Assembly: GCF_018145875.1 (NCBI RefSeq)
Contig: NZ_JAGSSV010000007.1
Span: 107,780-171,779, forward strand
Reading direction: 5' to 3'
DNA from: Marinomonas vulgaris
Lineage (GTDB): Bacteria; Pseudomonadota; Gammaproteobacteria; Pseudomonadales; Marinomonadaceae
DNA length: 64,000 nt
Part shown: piece after piece, positions 9,227 through 20,329 of the stretch
Position numbering within the stretch: position 1 is the first letter of the stretch
How the letters are laid out: each line of letters starts with the position of its first letter
Notes under the pieces: model-generated
Databases searched by the model: none
The model's input: only the letters and a program-made list of their open reading frames with translations
Told to the model about the DNA's origin: nothing
Position numbers and translations under genes: made by a program

Positions 9227-10840
9227 ATGCGTTTCAATTCTATACGGGTCAAAAGTTCGTTGCCTATTATGGTGATGGGCATCACTTTTATCATTGCTCT
9301 TGTGTCAATGGGTTACATCATCAAGCAGTTGGGAGATGGACTCAATAACCAAGCGGATATTTACAGCAAAGCATCGTCGGTGATTTTAAACGCCGACCGA
9401 GATTTGTACCAAGCGAAATTGGCTGAGCAGCGCATTATTGTGGGTGTGGGCAATTTAGCTGATGAAGAGAAAGACCGTGTTGAAAACGCCGATCAAGTTA
9501 AAGAGCGCATTCAACTGTTCCGCCAATATTTGGCGATGGAGCCAGAGGTGCAAAAGTCATTGGGAGACATTGATAGTGCTTTTTCTATTTGGCTGAATGC
9601 GTCCAATCGCGTTGTGACTGCAGATGCCCAAGCGCCGTCTTTTCAAGCCGCTGAGCAAAAAGCCAACGCTAGCTTTCAAGCGTTAAGAGCGCGTTTAGAC
9701 AAAGCCGGTGAAGCGGTGAACAATCACGCGGCATCGAGCAAAAGTAAATTGATCGCGCAAGAAGAAGCGTTTCTGAAGTTCGCCATCACCATAGTGGCAC
9801 TTGGCTTAATCATCGCGATCTGGTTTAGCTACAAAACCCCGAAAACCTTAACCAATCAAGTCAGTTACCTTGCCCAGCGTATTCGTGAAATTTCCGAAGG
9901 CGATGGCGATTTAACCCAAAAAATCGACTTTACCACGAAAGATGAATTAGGTGATTTGGCTAATGAATTCAACGGATTTGTTGATCGTTTGCGCGGCATC
10001 ATCAGCAGTATTCACAAGCAATCGGATGAATTGGGTGAAATGACCGGACAGCTGACTCAAGTTTCGAGTAAAACCTCGGGCATCACCACAGCATTGGCCA
10101 ATGCGTCCGCGTCTATTGTGAGTGCCGGTCACGAAATGGACATGTCCAATCAACAAATGGCCACGGTGGCGCAAGACACTGCCAACGAAGCCAAAAATTC
10201 CAATAGTTTAACGCAAGACGGTATGGCGGCAGTGAATAAGTCTCAGCGCGCGATTACCGAATTGGTGTCAGACATTGAAAGTGCCCTTGAGCGTTCTGCT
10301 GAATTGCAACGCAGCTCTGAAAGCATCACCTCTGTGTTGGAAGTGATTGGTAACATTGCTGAGCAAACTAACCTACTAGCGCTGAATGCGGCGATCGAAG
10401 CGGCTCGTGCCGGTGAGCAAGGCCGTGGTTTTGCGGTGGTGGCTGACGAAGTGCGAACCCTAGCGACCCGAACACAAGACAGCACCAACGAAATTGAAAC
10501 CATGATTGAAAAGCTGAAGCTCAATGTGACAGAGTCATCCAAAGCGATTCAAAGCAGCCGCGACAACGCGCAATCGACGGTGAGCAATTTTGGTGAAGTG
10601 ACCGAGATTTTCAATAGCTTGCAAGCCTCTTTTGGTAAAGTGCAAGAAATGGCCGCGCAAACCGCACAAGCCACTCAGGAGCAATCTATCGTAGCCAACG
10701 ACATCAATCGAAATATGGTGTCATTGAAAGATCAAACCGACTCGGTGCAATCGGTTTCCGATGTGCTCAAGCAGCAATCGGACGACATTACTAAGTTGTT
10801 CAAAGCGCTGGATCAGCAAGTGGGCAGCTTCAAGGTATAA
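9227..10840 (+). CDS. Methyl-accepting chemotaxis protein
   Basis: A 537-residue transmembrane chemoreceptor. Membrane segments lie at about 12-32 and 183-205 and flank a four-helix-bundle type periplasmic sensor. HAMP follows at about 206-260, then the cytoplasmic signalling coiled coil with the conserved hairpin tip [20 protein letters not shown]. The chemoeffector cannot be deduced. The gene stands alone and is followed by a strong intrinsic terminator. Confidence 0.93.
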   Translation: MRFNSIRVKSSLPIMVMGITFIIALVSMGYIIKQLGDGLNNQADIYSKASSVILNADRDLYQAKLAEQRIIVGVGNLADEEKDRVENADQVKERIQLFRQYLAMEPEVQKSLGDIDSAFSIWLNASNRVVTADAQAPSFQAAEQKANASFQALRARLDKAGEAVNNHAASSKSKLIAQEEAFLKFAITIVALGLIIAIWFSYKTPKTLTNQVSYLAQRIREISEGDGDLTQKIDFTTKDELGDLANEFNGFVDRLRGIISSIHKQSDELGEMTGQLTQVSSKTSGITTALANASASIVSAGHEMDMSNQQMATVAQDTANEAKNSNSLTQDGMAAVNKSQRAITELVSDIESALERSAELQRSSESITSVLEVIGNIAEQTNLLALNAAIEAARAGEQGRGFAVVADEVRTLATRTQDSTNEIETMIEKLKLNVTESSKAIQSSRDNAQSTVSNFGEVTEIFNSLQASFGKVQEMAAQTAQATQEQSIVANDINRNMVSLKDQTDSVQSVSDVLKQQSDDITKLFKALDQQVGSFKV

Positions 10841-10925
10841 CTCTGGATTTATCCGCTTTTTGGCACGACAAAAGCGTCACAATTGGCGCTTAGTCGTAGC
10901 TGTACAAAGCGTATCCCGTTATCAT

Positions 10926-10951
10926 ACGCCGCTATTGAAGCGGCGTTTTTT
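10926..10951 (+). terminator. Intrinsic terminator after chemoreceptor gene
   Basis: Perfect 8-bp stem, ACGCCGCT (10926-10933) with AGCGGCGT (10939-10946), loop of 5 nt, followed by a T-run. Confidence 0.85.
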
Positions 10952-10989
10952 GTTGCTTCACCCATAATGCGAACACGCTTAGGATTGTC

Positions 10990-11283
10990 ATGAAAAAAAA
11001 CTTTGTTCTTTCCCACCCTAAATTGTCTTACCAGCGCATCATCGAAGCGGCGAAAAACGAAGTAAAGCAATACATTAAGCAGCAAAGAACCAAAGCGCTA
11101 CCAGAAGGCGCGGACTTTTGGGGGTTTAACTGCAAATTTGGCCAAGTGGCTGACAAAGCGCGCTCTATTCACGAAGGCGATATTAATACCAACATCAGCT
11201 CAGCTCAGAGCCAGCATTGGAAATCCTTTTACCTAGAAGTGATTCCAACGCCAAAAACACGCGCTAAAAGAACTCAAGATTAA
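10990..11283 (+). CDS. DUF6172 family protein
   Basis: A 97-residue basic cytoplasmic protein resembling DUF6172. It has a conserved KALPEGADFWGFNCKFG segment and many lysines. No catalytic motif or membrane segment is visible, and the function is unknown. It is preceded by a terminator and followed 51 nt later by thiL. Confidence 0.72.
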   Translation: MKKNFVLSHPKLSYQRIIEAAKNEVKQYIKQQRTKALPEGADFWGFNCKFGQVADKARSIHEGDINTNISSAQSQHWKSFYLEVIPTPKTRAKRTQD

Positions 11284-11334
11284 ACACAGATCAATGTCGA
11301 TCACTCGCCGTATGAACAGCACAAGGATACTTTT

Positions 11335-12285
11335 TTGAAGGAATTCGAGTTAATTCAACACATCTTTCAAGCCTCTGTGATGGCCGATACGCGAGGCCGA
11401 GACGATATATTATTGGGCATCGGCGACGACTGTGCCCAAGTGGCTGTGCCGACGGGTCAAAGTCTGGTATTTTCCATGGACACCTTGGTGGAAGGGCGAC
11501 ATTTTCCTTTCGACGCGGACCCGGTCGACATTGGCTATCGTGCGGTGGCTTCTTGCGTGAGTGATTTGGCGGCCATGGGTGCTAAACCGGCGTTTTTCAC
11601 TCTGGGGTTAACGATTCCTGACTCCGATCCTCAATGGTTGGCTGGACTGGCGCAAGGCATGGCAGAACTGGCAGAACCCATTGGTTTGGCGCTGGTAGGT
11701 GGCGACACGACCAAAGGCCCGCTGACCATCACGCTGCAAGTGCATGGTTACGTGGAAGCGGACTTGGCGGTGAAACGCAGTAGCGCGCAAGCGGGCGACG
11801 ATATTTATGTGACTGGATTGCTTGGCGACGCCGCCGCTGCAGTGCCGATTGTGACTGGCGAATGGCAGGTGTCGAGCGAGCGCTTCGATTACTTTTATGA
11901 GCGTTATTGGCGACCAAAACATCGGCTGATTTTTGCGATGGCGATGAAACGAGTAGCTCACGCCATGATGGATATCTCCGATGGCTTGGCACAAGACCTT
12001 CAGCATATCCTCAAAGCTTCCGGCAAAGGCGCTATTTTAAACGCCAGTGCCTTACCTATTTCTACGCCCTTGCAACAATGGCAACCGGATGCGGCCATCG
12101 CGTTAGCACTTACCGGCGGCGACGATTACGAACTTTGCTTTACGGCCTCGAAAGCTCAGGCTGACGAAGTGTCTTTGATCGCTCAAACCCTTGGTTTGGA
12201 ATGCACGAAAGTGGGTGAAGTGACCGAGGACGGTTTTAGCATTCAAGGCTACGACGGTGACATGACCGGCTGGCAGCATTTTTGA
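11335..12285 (+). CDS. thiL: Thiamine-monophosphate kinase
   Basis: ATP-dependent kinase making thiamine diphosphate from thiamine monophosphate. The N-terminal FELIQHIF, the GIGDDCAQV motif, the metal-binding FSMDTLVEGRHF segment and the GGDTTKG and DISDGLAQDL motifs are typical of ThiL; 316 residues is a normal length. The start is a TTG at 11335, with AAGGA at 11323-11327 and no better ATG nearby. In many gammaproteobacteria thiL precedes pgpA, as it does here. Confidence 0.93.
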   Translation: MKEFELIQHIFQASVMADTRGRDDILLGIGDDCAQVAVPTGQSLVFSMDTLVEGRHFPFDADPVDIGYRAVASCVSDLAAMGAKPAFFTLGLTIPDSDPQWLAGLAQGMAELAEPIGLALVGGDTTKGPLTITLQVHGYVEADLAVKRSSAQAGDDIYVTGLLGDAAAAVPIVTGEWQVSSERFDYFYERYWRPKHRLIFAMAMKRVAHAMMDISDGLAQDLQHILKASGKGAILNASALPISTPLQQWQPDAAIALALTGGDDYELCFTASKAQADEVSLIAQTLGLECTKVGEVTEDGFSIQGYDGDMTGWQHF

Positions 12286-12351
12286 TAGAGTGTGTTCGAG
12301 AGGCATTAACTCACACACGGTACGATTTCACGAACAAACAGGTAATTACAC

Positions 12352-12834
12352 ATGGCGAATTCAGCACCTGCGTCGGTTTGGCGTAACCCAATCCATTTTT
12401 TAGCCTTTGGTTTAGGCTCTGGCGCGGCACCAAAAGCCCCAGGTACATTTGGTACCCTTGCTGCTGTGCCGATTTTTATCTGGCTGTTGCAAGGCTTAGG
12501 CACTACCGAATACCTTTTCATGTTGGTTTCTACCTCGTTAGTGGGTATTTACTTATGTGGCAAAACTTCTAAAGACATGGGCGTACACGACCACTCTGGC
12601 ATCGTGTGGGATGAATTTGTCGGTTATTGGATTACCATGTTCCTCGCCCCTGCCGGCTGGATGTACATAGTGTTAGGTTTTGTTCTATTTCGCCTATTTG
12701 ATATCTTAAAACCTTGGCCGATTTCTTGGGTCGACAAACACGTACACGGCGGCTTTGGCATCATGTTCGACGACATATTAGCAGGCTTAATGTCATTTGT
12801 TGTCTTGCAGGCCTTGGTACACTTTGTTTTTTAA
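12352..12834 (+). CDS. pgpA: Phosphatidylglycerophosphatase A
   Basis: Membrane phosphatase that dephosphorylates phosphatidylglycerophosphate to phosphatidylglycerol. The 160-residue protein has the PgpA signatures GSGAAPKAPGTFGT and DHSGIVWDEFVGYW, several membrane helices and the C-terminal FDDILAG motif. It lies 66 nt after thiL and ends before a bidirectional terminator. Confidence 0.93.
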   Translation: MANSAPASVWRNPIHFLAFGLGSGAAPKAPGTFGTLAAVPIFIWLLQGLGTTEYLFMLVSTSLVGIYLCGKTSKDMGVHDHSGIVWDEFVGYWITMFLAPAGWMYIVLGFVLFRLFDILKPWPISWVDKHVHGGFGIMFDDILAGLMSFVVLQALVHFVF

Positions 12835-12869
12835 ACATCTTTTTACACGCTAAGATGCTTATTATAGTA

Positions 12870-12909
12870 AGCCACAAAAGCACCTATCTCATTAGGTGCT
12901 TTTGTGGCT
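12870..12909. terminator. Bidirectional intrinsic terminator between pgpA and antitoxin gene
   Basis: Perfect 16-bp inverted repeat (12870-12885 with 12894-12909) with an 8-nt loop, A/T-rich on both sides. It lies exactly between two convergent genes and ends beside the stop codon of the antitoxin gene. Confidence 0.85.
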
Positions 12910-13218
12910 TTATAGAATGGATTCAAGGCCTTTTTTATCAATTAAATAGAGAAGTCGAGCGGCTGCGCCGTTTGGTTGAGATTTCCCTTGCTCCCACTTT
13001 TGTATGCTTTCTATACTCATGGCCAGCACACTAGCAAGAACACCTTGACTGATGTGTGCTTTTAACCTGATCTCTTTGATGCGTGATGCCGTCATTTCTA
13101 TTGGTTTGTCATGCAAAGCTAGGGCATCTATTTTTCGCATTGTAATCTGGCTTACGGCTCCTTTTTCATGAAAGCGCCTTGCCATTACCTGCACACGATC
13201 AATACGTTCATCCTTCAT
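12910..13218 (-). CDS. HTH antitoxin of RelE/HigB-type toxin-antitoxin pair
   Basis: A 102-residue protein with a C-terminal Xre-type helix-turn-helix (about 45-95, including SQGVLASVLAMSIESIQKWEQGKSQPNG), as in HigA/YiaG-like antitoxins encoded downstream of their toxin. The gene overlaps the toxin gene by 11 bp, which indicates translational coupling. The protein probably neutralises the toxin and represses the shared promoter. Confidence 0.8.
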   Translation of the reverse strand: MKDERIDRVQVMARRFHEKGAVSQITMRKIDALALHDKPIEMTASRIKEIRLKAHISQGVLASVLAMSIESIQKWEQGKSQPNGAAARLLYLIDKKGLESIL

Positions 13219-13597
13219 AAGACACCTCTTTAAGCAGACCTGCTTCTATTATTTCAGCCATTTTTTGTTCTGACATTGTTAGTAAATCTTCAGCGAATAG
13301 TTTGTATGCTTCAAGCAGCTTATCTGGGATTTCTTTCCCCTTTTTAGGAATGTCTGCTTTACGCCAACCAGCAATAAAGATCATTCTCTCATGTAATTTA
13401 ACGGCAACGATGCTTCTATTTGAGTCACGTTTACTTTGTTTTAGTGACGCGATTCTCTTTTTAAATGACTTATTAGGGACAAGTTCTCCATCATGGAGTC
13501 CAAAAGACAGTTCTTTCGCGGCAGCGGCTACTTTAGCGTCTATTAATTTGGCTCGTTTCATAAAAACTAAGAAATCATCGGTAACATACACTTTCAT
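13208..13597 (-). CDS. RelE/HigB-like type II toxin
   Basis: A 129-residue basic protein resembling the RelE-superfamily toxin family (PF06296-like) that pairs with Xre antitoxins. The conserved core includes the Lys/Arg-rich KRIASLKQSKRDSNRS segment, and the chain has no frameshift. The toxin-first order matches HigBA-type modules. The target, presumably translating mRNA, is inferred from the family. Confidence 0.75.
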   Translation of the reverse strand: MKVYVTDDFLVFMKRAKLIDAKVAAAAKELSFGLHDGELVPNKSFKKRIASLKQSKRDSNRSIVAVKLHERMIFIAGWRKADIPKKGKEIPDKLLEAYKLFAEDLLTMSEQKMAEIIEAGLLKEVSYEG

Positions 13598-13617
13598 TGA
13601 ATCGCATCCATTTCGAA

Positions 13618-13640
13618 ACTATGGTAATTAATACTATGGT
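13618..13640 (-). promoter_or_regulatory. Candidate operator/promoter of toxin-antitoxin operon
   Basis: Two direct copies of ACTATGGT (13618-13625 and 13633-13640), 15 bp apart start to start, enclose an A/T-rich near-palindrome 21 bp before the toxin start. The position fits an autoregulatory operator bound by the Xre antitoxin; this is inference. Confidence 0.35.
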
Positions 13641-13740
13641 TTTATGAGGAGTCAAGTGAGTGAAGACGGGTGAAGAGAGTATTCGTTATTCAAGTTAAGT
13701 GATAGGCCCGCCAGCCTACCACTCTCCTTGTCTATCCATG

Positions 13741-15192
<1,452 letters not shown>

Positions 15193-15253
15193 TTAAAAGT
15201 CGGCCCGAAGGCCGAGTGGATAAGATGAAATTAAACGGCGTATTCGCCAAAGA

Positions 15254-16738
15254 TTAAGATTGCAGCGCCTCAGATTGGCTGGCGTGGGAAGCTTGCATAT
15301 TGCCCAAGATGAAATACACCAAGGCACCCGTGAAAGCGCCTGTGAACCAGCCATAGCTATAAAACCAGCCCAACGCCGGCACGTTTAGCGCGACCAAGGT
15401 GATCAATACCGGCGCGGCAAAAGCCATTAAGCCCGCGGTGTTAAAAGAAGGGTACAAGCTATTTGGCGTGTAGAGGGCGACCAAATCTAGGTGCTGACGT
15501 TTGATCAGGAAGTAATCCACCATCATGATGCCAGCAATTGGGCCTAGTAAGCTGGAGTAACCCAATAACCAGTTGGAATACATGCTTTCAACGCTGACAT
15601 CAGATTCCAACCAGCCCATTTTTTTCAGCAACTCCCAGCCCATCAGCAAGATGCCTACTGCACCGGTGAGTAATACGCCACGGGTGTGGTTGATGTATTT
15701 TGGCGCGATGTTTTGAAAATCATTGGTAGGGGAAACGATGTTGGCGGCGGTGTTGGTCGACAAGGTGGCGATGATGATTAATACCATGGCCACGGCGACC
15801 CAAGCTGGGCTGTCGATTTTGCCAATCAAGGAAATCGGATCGGAAATCGTCTCGCCAACAAGCGCGGTGGACGCAGCGGTCAATACCACACCTAAAGCCG
15901 CGAAGAAAAACATGGTGACAGGCAAACCAATGATTTGACCAATTACCTGATCTTTTTGTGATTTCGCGTAGCGGCTAAAATCGGGAATGTTGAGCGATAA
16001 GGTCGCCCAAAAGCCCACCATGGCGGTCAATCCACCAAAGAAATAGCTCATAAAACCGGCGTCTTCAGGACGGTTAGCAGGCGTTGCCAACACTTCGGTG
16101 AAAGACACTTTATCGCCTGCCCACATCATCAAGCCGATACTAACGATCAATAAAAGCGGTGCAGACAAGGTTTCCAGCCATTTGATGGACTCAGAACCAC
16201 GAATTACCACCACCATTTGCAGTGCCCAAAAGAGGAAGAAGCCGATGACTTCACCCACGCCACCTAAGCTGGCCCAGCCAGATGAGATCGCGGACAAAAA
16301 TAAGTGAATCGCCAAGCCGCCGAACATGGTTTGAATACCAAACCAGCCACAGGCGACAAAGCCACGAATCAGACAAGGAATGTTCGAACCCACTACGCCG
16401 AAAGATGAGCGCAGCAAGACAGGAAACGGAATGCCAAATTTAGTACCGGGAAAGGCGTTCAGTGTTAAAGGGAACAATAAGATGACGTTGGCGATGAAGA
16501 TGGTAAACAGCGCTTCCATGACCGACAAACCAAAGTAGGCGGTTAACACGCCACCGAGCGTATAAGTGGGGACACAAATCGACATACCTACCCACAAGGC
16601 GGCAATGTTCCATTTGTTCCAAGTACGATCTTTGATTTTTGTTGGTGCTAAATCATCGTTGTATGCGCTGCTTTCCTGCAGATCGTTATCGACCTCCAGT
16701 TCGTAAAATTCCCCTTGCTTAACAGACTTGCTGGTCAT
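15254..16738 (-). CDS. NCS1-family nucleobase/hydantoin/allantoin permease
   Basis: A 494-residue inner-membrane symporter with about 12 hydrophobic segments and NCS1 (Mhp1/PucI/PyrP-like) signatures such as WNKWNIAALWVGM near the N terminus and SLNIPDFSRYAKS in the middle. It should import a nucleobase, hydantoin or related ring with Na+ or H+. It lies between the two ring-opening and hydrolysis enzymes, so its substrate is probably uracil, thymine, dihydropyrimidine or a hydantoin. Confidence 0.88.
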   Translation of the reverse strand: MTSKSVKQGEFYELEVDNDLQESSAYNDDLAPTKIKDRTWNKWNIAALWVGMSICVPTYTLGGVLTAYFGLSVMEALFTIFIANVILLFPLTLNAFPGTKFGIPFPVLLRSSFGVVGSNIPCLIRGFVACGWFGIQTMFGGLAIHLFLSAISSGWASLGGVGEVIGFFLFWALQMVVVIRGSESIKWLETLSAPLLLIVSIGLMMWAGDKVSFTEVLATPANRPEDAGFMSYFFGGLTAMVGFWATLSLNIPDFSRYAKSQKDQVIGQIIGLPVTMFFFAALGVVLTAASTALVGETISDPISLIGKIDSPAWVAVAMVLIIIATLSTNTAANIVSPTNDFQNIAPKYINHTRGVLLTGAVGILLMGWELLKKMGWLESDVSVESMYSNWLLGYSSLLGPIAGIMMVDYFLIKRQHLDLVALYTPNSLYPSFNTAGLMAFAAPVLITLVALNVPALGWFYSYGWFTGAFTGALVYFILGNMQASHASQSEALQS

Positions 16739-16795
16739 GGTGCCACCTCTTCTATTGTTTGGATTGTTTTGGGTTATCTGGACGGTTTTAATTGG

Positions 16796-18043
16796 TTATT
16801 GCTTCTCTTGTTCGTTGGCGATGCGTTCGCTGGCTTCGAGCATGGCATGCAGCAACACATTAGCGCCGGCGGCGCATTCTTCAGGCGAGCTGTATTCCGC
16901 TTCGTTGTGACTGATGCCGTTTAAACAAGGAGTGAAAATCATCCCTGTTGGCACTAAGTCGGCCATGTAACAGGCGTCATGACCGGCACCCGCGTAAATG
17001 TCCATGTGGCTGTAACCGAGTTTTTCCGTGGCGGCTTTCACATCGTCGGAAGCATTAAATTCCACTGGTGCGAAATACCAGAAAGGGTCTAAATTGACGT
17101 CTAAGCCATATTCTTTGGCGATCTGATCACAAAATGTCACCAACTCTTCGTGCATGGTGAGCAATACATCGGGCTTGGGGTTGCGCAAATCAGCACTGAA
17201 ATTCACCTTGCCAGGAATGGTGTTGCGCGAATTCGGCCAAACGTTCATATAACCCACGGTGCCCAAGCCATTGTCATAGCGCAGCGCGATCTTATTGATT
17301 TCAGTAACGATGGCCGACGCAGCGAGCATGGCGTCTTTGCGCAAATGCATGGGCGTGGTGCCAGAATGAGAAGGGCGACCGACGACTTCCACGTTGTACC
17401 AGCGAATGCCTTGGCCAAGTCGAACGATGCCGATGGATTTTTCTTCGTCTTCGAGAATTGGACCTTGTTCAATATGTGCTTCAAAAAACGCCCCCATGTG
17501 GCGGCTGCCAAGCTCCATCTCTCCTAAATAACCGATGCGCTCTAACTCGTCGCCAAGGCGGATGCCATCCACATCGGTTTTATTCAATTCGGTTTCCAAA
17601 TCAAAGCGACCGACATAGGTGCCGGAACCTTGCATCGCCGGCTGAAAGCGCGAGCCTTCTTCGTTGGTCCATACCGAAAACTCCATTGCAGTGGGCGTTT
17701 CTATTTTGTTGTCATGTAGAGTTCGCAATACCTCAACACCGGCCAATACGCCAAAGACACCGTCGAATTTACCGCCCGTTGGCTGAGTGTCTAAATGACT
17801 CCCCGTGCCAACCGCTGGTAAGCTGTTGTCTGTGCCAGGGCGACGAGCGAAAATGTTGCCAATTTTATCCACTTCCACAGTACAACCACAGGCTTCGCAC
17901 CAAGCAACAAACAGGTCACGGGCTTGCTTATCTAAGTCTGTGCCGGCAAGACGATTGCAGCCGCCTTTTTCTGTGCCGCCAATGTCACCCATTTCCATTA
18001 AGGTGTCCCAAAGGCGTTGCTCGTTAATGCGAAGATCTTGCAT
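16796..18043 (-). CDS. Zn-dependent beta-ureidopropionase / N-carbamoyl amino acid hydrolase
   Basis: M20-type metal-dependent amidase of 415 residues (hydantoinase/carbamoylase family, like HyuC or PydC/AllC). Metal-ligand segments are visible: TGSHLDTQ, GGKFDGVFGV, TNEEGSRF, EAHIEQGP and the C-terminal GISHNEAE. It would release NH3 and CO2 from N-carbamoyl-beta-alanine, giving beta-alanine, or from an N-carbamoyl amino acid. It is the first gene of the operon, and a RutR-like palindrome lies 26 bp before its start codon. Confidence 0.9.
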   Translation of the reverse strand: MQDLRINEQRLWDTLMEMGDIGGTEKGGCNRLAGTDLDKQARDLFVAWCEACGCTVEVDKIGNIFARRPGTDNSLPAVGTGSHLDTQPTGGKFDGVFGVLAGVEVLRTLHDNKIETPTAMEFSVWTNEEGSRFQPAMQGSGTYVGRFDLETELNKTDVDGIRLGDELERIGYLGEMELGSRHMGAFFEAHIEQGPILEDEEKSIGIVRLGQGIRWYNVEVVGRPSHSGTTPMHLRKDAMLAASAIVTEINKIALRYDNGLGTVGYMNVWPNSRNTIPGKVNFSADLRNPKPDVLLTMHEELVTFCDQIAKEYGLDVNLDPFWYFAPVEFNASDDVKAATEKLGYSHMDIYAGAGHDACYMADLVPTGMIFTPCLNGISHNEAEYSSPEECAAGANVLLHAMLEASERIANEQEKQ

Positions 18044-18068
18044 GGTGTGCTCCTATTACCGGTTAATA

Positions 18069-18084
18069 TTTACCAAAAGGTAAA
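18069..18084. promoter_or_regulatory. RutR-like operator upstream of the pyrimidine-catabolism operon
   Basis: Perfect 16-bp palindrome TTTACCAAAAGGTAAA. It matches 11 of the 14 defined positions of the E. coli RutR box (TTGACCA-NN-TGGTCAA). It lies between the divergent hydrolase and tetR-like genes. On the minus strand it would sit near or inside a weak promoter (TTGTCT, then TAAATA), so it could block transcription. Confidence 0.65.
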
Positions 18085-18287
18085 AAACAAAGACAAAAAA
18101 ATTGCCGAATGACTTGTCTTAACGGTCAGCAATAAGCAGGCCAAGTTTTCAAGATGTTTGGAGTGAAAGGCTCGTTTGCCCGTTGTGAATGTGCTATTTT
18201 AAAGGGCGAAATTGAGATAATATTTAATAAAAACAGTGCTTTATAAATTTAATATTATTTTTAAAGCTTGCAAAGGCGGACGCCAGC

Positions 18288-18938
18288 GTGATGGAAAAGA
18301 AAACGAAACGCACCAAACAATCGATCAATCGTGAAGAATTAGAGTCGCGTATATTGCGCTCGGCGGAAGCTCTCTTTGCTGAAAAAGGCTACAGTGGCTC
18401 ATCAATGGAAGCCATCGCAATGAGCGCTAATATTTCTAAACAAAACCTGATTTATTACTTTCCAAACAAAGAGTTACTCTACCAACGGGTGCTCAAAGAA
18501 ATGCTCGACATTTGGATTGAAAAGCTGTCTTTTCTAGAGGCGCACGGCGATACGCCTGAAGCCGTTATTCGTCGTTATGTGCATGAAAAAATGCAGCTTT
18601 CCCGCCTGTATCCCAATGGTTCTAAAGTGTTTGCCCATGAAATCATCAGCGGCGCACCCGTGTTAAAAGAATACCTGATTAGTCATCTAAAGCCGCAATT
18701 TGACCGTGACGTAGAAATTGTTAAGTCATGGATAAATAAGGGGTTAATTCAAAATGTTGACCCAGAGCATTTGTTTTTTACCATCTGGGCGGCCACGCAA
18801 ACCTATGCGGATTTTTCTGTGCAAATGGAAGTACTGTTAGGGCGAACCAAATTAGACGAAAACGATTTTTCCCGAGCGGAAGAAGCCGTGACCAGCTTTG
18901 TTATGCGCGCTATTGGTGCCAAAAAAAATAATGAATAA
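18288..18938 (+). CDS. TetR-family regulator, RutR-like
   Basis: A 216-residue regulator with an N-terminal TetR helix-turn-helix (about 15-62, ending NISKQNLIYYFPNKELLYQ) and a ligand domain resembling the YcdC/RutR family (FAHEIISGAPVLKEYL, IWAATQTYADF). E. coli RutR senses uracil or thymine and controls pyrimidine use. The gene is divergent from the pyrimidine operon and precedes the F420 operon; palindromes of RutR type lie in front of both, so it probably controls both. The gene before the start is A/T-rich with little ribosome-site signal. Confidence 0.85.
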   Translation: MMEKKTKRTKQSINREELESRILRSAEALFAEKGYSGSSMEAIAMSANISKQNLIYYFPNKELLYQRVLKEMLDIWIEKLSFLEAHGDTPEAVIRRYVHEKMQLSRLYPNGSKVFAHEIISGAPVLKEYLISHLKPQFDRDVEIVKSWINKGLIQNVDPEHLFFTIWAATQTYADFSVQMEVLLGRTKLDENDFSRAEEAVTSFVMRAIGAKKNNE

Positions 18939-19113
18939 TTTTTTTTGTCTTTTCTAAAGGAATAAAACGCCATATTGAATCGATTTCTCCTTCGTAAAAT
19001 GTGTAAAAAAAGTGCGTTATTTCATAATCTTAACCATTTAGTTAACTTTTTGCTTATCTAAACTTTATTCGGCAAGAACCGTTTTAGTGCGCGTTTTGCA
19101 CTAATAAAAACAA

Positions 19114-19162
19114 TTTACTCTGCACAAAATGATTGCTATTAATTTTTATACCAAATGGTAAA
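19114..19162 (+). promoter_or_regulatory. cofG promoter with RutR-like operator
   Basis: Candidate sigma70 promoter TTTACT (19114-19119), 17-bp spacer, TATTAA (19137-19142). The palindrome TATACCAAATGGTAAA at 19147-19162 covers the expected transcription start and matches 11 of 14 RutR-box positions. It shares the TACC-N4-GGTA core with the site at 18069-18084. A further inverted repeat, TTAGTGC/GCACTAA, lies at 19084-19104. Confidence 0.6.
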
Positions 19163-19219
19163 AAAGTTAATTTTACGGTGTGTCCGTCTTTCATTGATAA
19201 CCAACTGTGTGGAGTGAAT

Positions 19220-20329
19220 ATGATCTCTTTTTTTGATGCTATGTCTTATGAGTTTGCCACTGGGCCAGACTTGTATGCACTCTGCCAAGCGGCGGGAACC
19301 GTGCGAGACGCCGCTTGGGGTAAGCAGCTTACCTACTCCAAAAAAGTCTTCATTCCACTCACCAATATGTGCCGTGATCGCTGTGGTTATTGCACCTTTG
19401 TGCAGTCACCTGATTCGCCCGCTGCCAACTACATAACCCCAGCGCAAGTGCTGGACACCGCACGTCAGGGCGACAAACTCGACTGCAAAGAAGCGTTGTT
19501 TAGTTTGGGTGAACGCCCTGAACAGCGACATCAAAAAGCCCGCGATGTACTGGCGTCTTTGGGTTACGACAACACCCTAGATTACTTACACGACCAATGC
19601 GAAAGCGTACTCACTCACACCCGTTTGCTGCCTCACATCAATGCGGGAGCCTTGTCTTTTGCTGAGCTGAAACGCCTCAAACCCGTGGCCGCGAGCATGG
19701 GTATGATGTTGGAAAATATTTCTACTGATTTACTCAAAAAAGGCCAAGCGCATTATGGCTGCCCTGATAAAACCCCCAAACGCCGACTCGATACCATAGA
19801 ACAAGCGGGACGTCTCGATATTGCTTTTACCACGGGGATTTTGATCGGCATTGGCGAAAACTGGGAGAACCGCGTACGCAGTCTAATCGCCATCCGTGAT
19901 CGACATTTAGCCTATGGGCACATTCAAGAAGTCATCATTCAGAATTTTCGCGCCAAAGCAGGCACCGCCATGGCCGGTTGCCAAGAACCCGATTTAGACG
20001 ACATGAAACGCACCATCGCTGTGGCACGTTTGATTTTACCCGATGACATCAGTATTCAAGCGCCACCCAATTTAGAAGTGGAATACGGCAGTTACATCAA
20101 CGCAGGCATCAACGATTTTGGCGGCATTTCGCCCCTCACTAAAGATTTTATCAACCCAGAAAGAGCTTGGCCGCAAATCCAACAGGTGGCGACTGCCTGC
20201 GCCGGTTTGGGCTATTCCTTGGCGGAGCGATTGACGATTTACGATCGCTTTCATCGTCAACACGACAAGTACCTCACCGCGCCGTTAACCCAACGGGTTA
20301 GCCGCCAATTACAGGGAGCCATCGCATGA
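19220..20329 (+). CDS. cofG: 7,8-didemethyl-8-hydroxy-5-deazariboflavin synthase subunit CofG
   Basis: Radical-SAM half of FO synthase, which makes the deazaflavin chromophore of coenzyme F420. The [4Fe-4S]-binding CX3CX2C motif is C51, C55, C58 in NMCRDRCGYC. The ATG at 19220 with GGAG at 19211-19214 is preferred; the frame is open from a TTG at 19133, but that would start upstream of the operator. The protein is 369 residues. The separate cofG and cofH genes differ from the fused fbiC of Actinobacteria. Its end overlaps cofH by 4 bp (ATGA). Confidence 0.92.
   Translation: MISFFDAMSYEFATGPDLYALCQAAGTVRDAAWGKQLTYSKKVFIPLTNMCRDRCGYCTFVQSPDSPAANYITPAQVLDTARQGDKLDCKEALFSLGERPEQRHQKARDVLASLGYDNTLDYLHDQCESVLTHTRLLPHINAGALSFAELKRLKPVAASMGMMLENISTDLLKKGQAHYGCPDKTPKRRLDTIEQAGRLDIAFTTGILIGIGENWENRVRSLIAIRDRHLAYGHIQEVIIQNFRAKAGTAMAGCQEPDLDDMKRTIAVARLILPDDISIQAPPNLEVEYGSYINAGINDFGGISPLTKDFINPERAWPQIQQVATACAGLGYSLAERLTIYDRFHRQHDKYLTAPLTQRVSRQLQGAIA

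Noticed and set aside
13699..13722. Terminator of the pyrimidine operon
   Set aside because: GTGATAGGC/GCCTACCAC forms a hairpin, but it has a mismatch and no T-run on the minus strand.
19084..19104. Terminator of the tetR-like gene
   Set aside because: TTAGTGC/GCACTAA is only 7 bp per arm with no T-run; it may be an operator, but the evidence is too thin to call.
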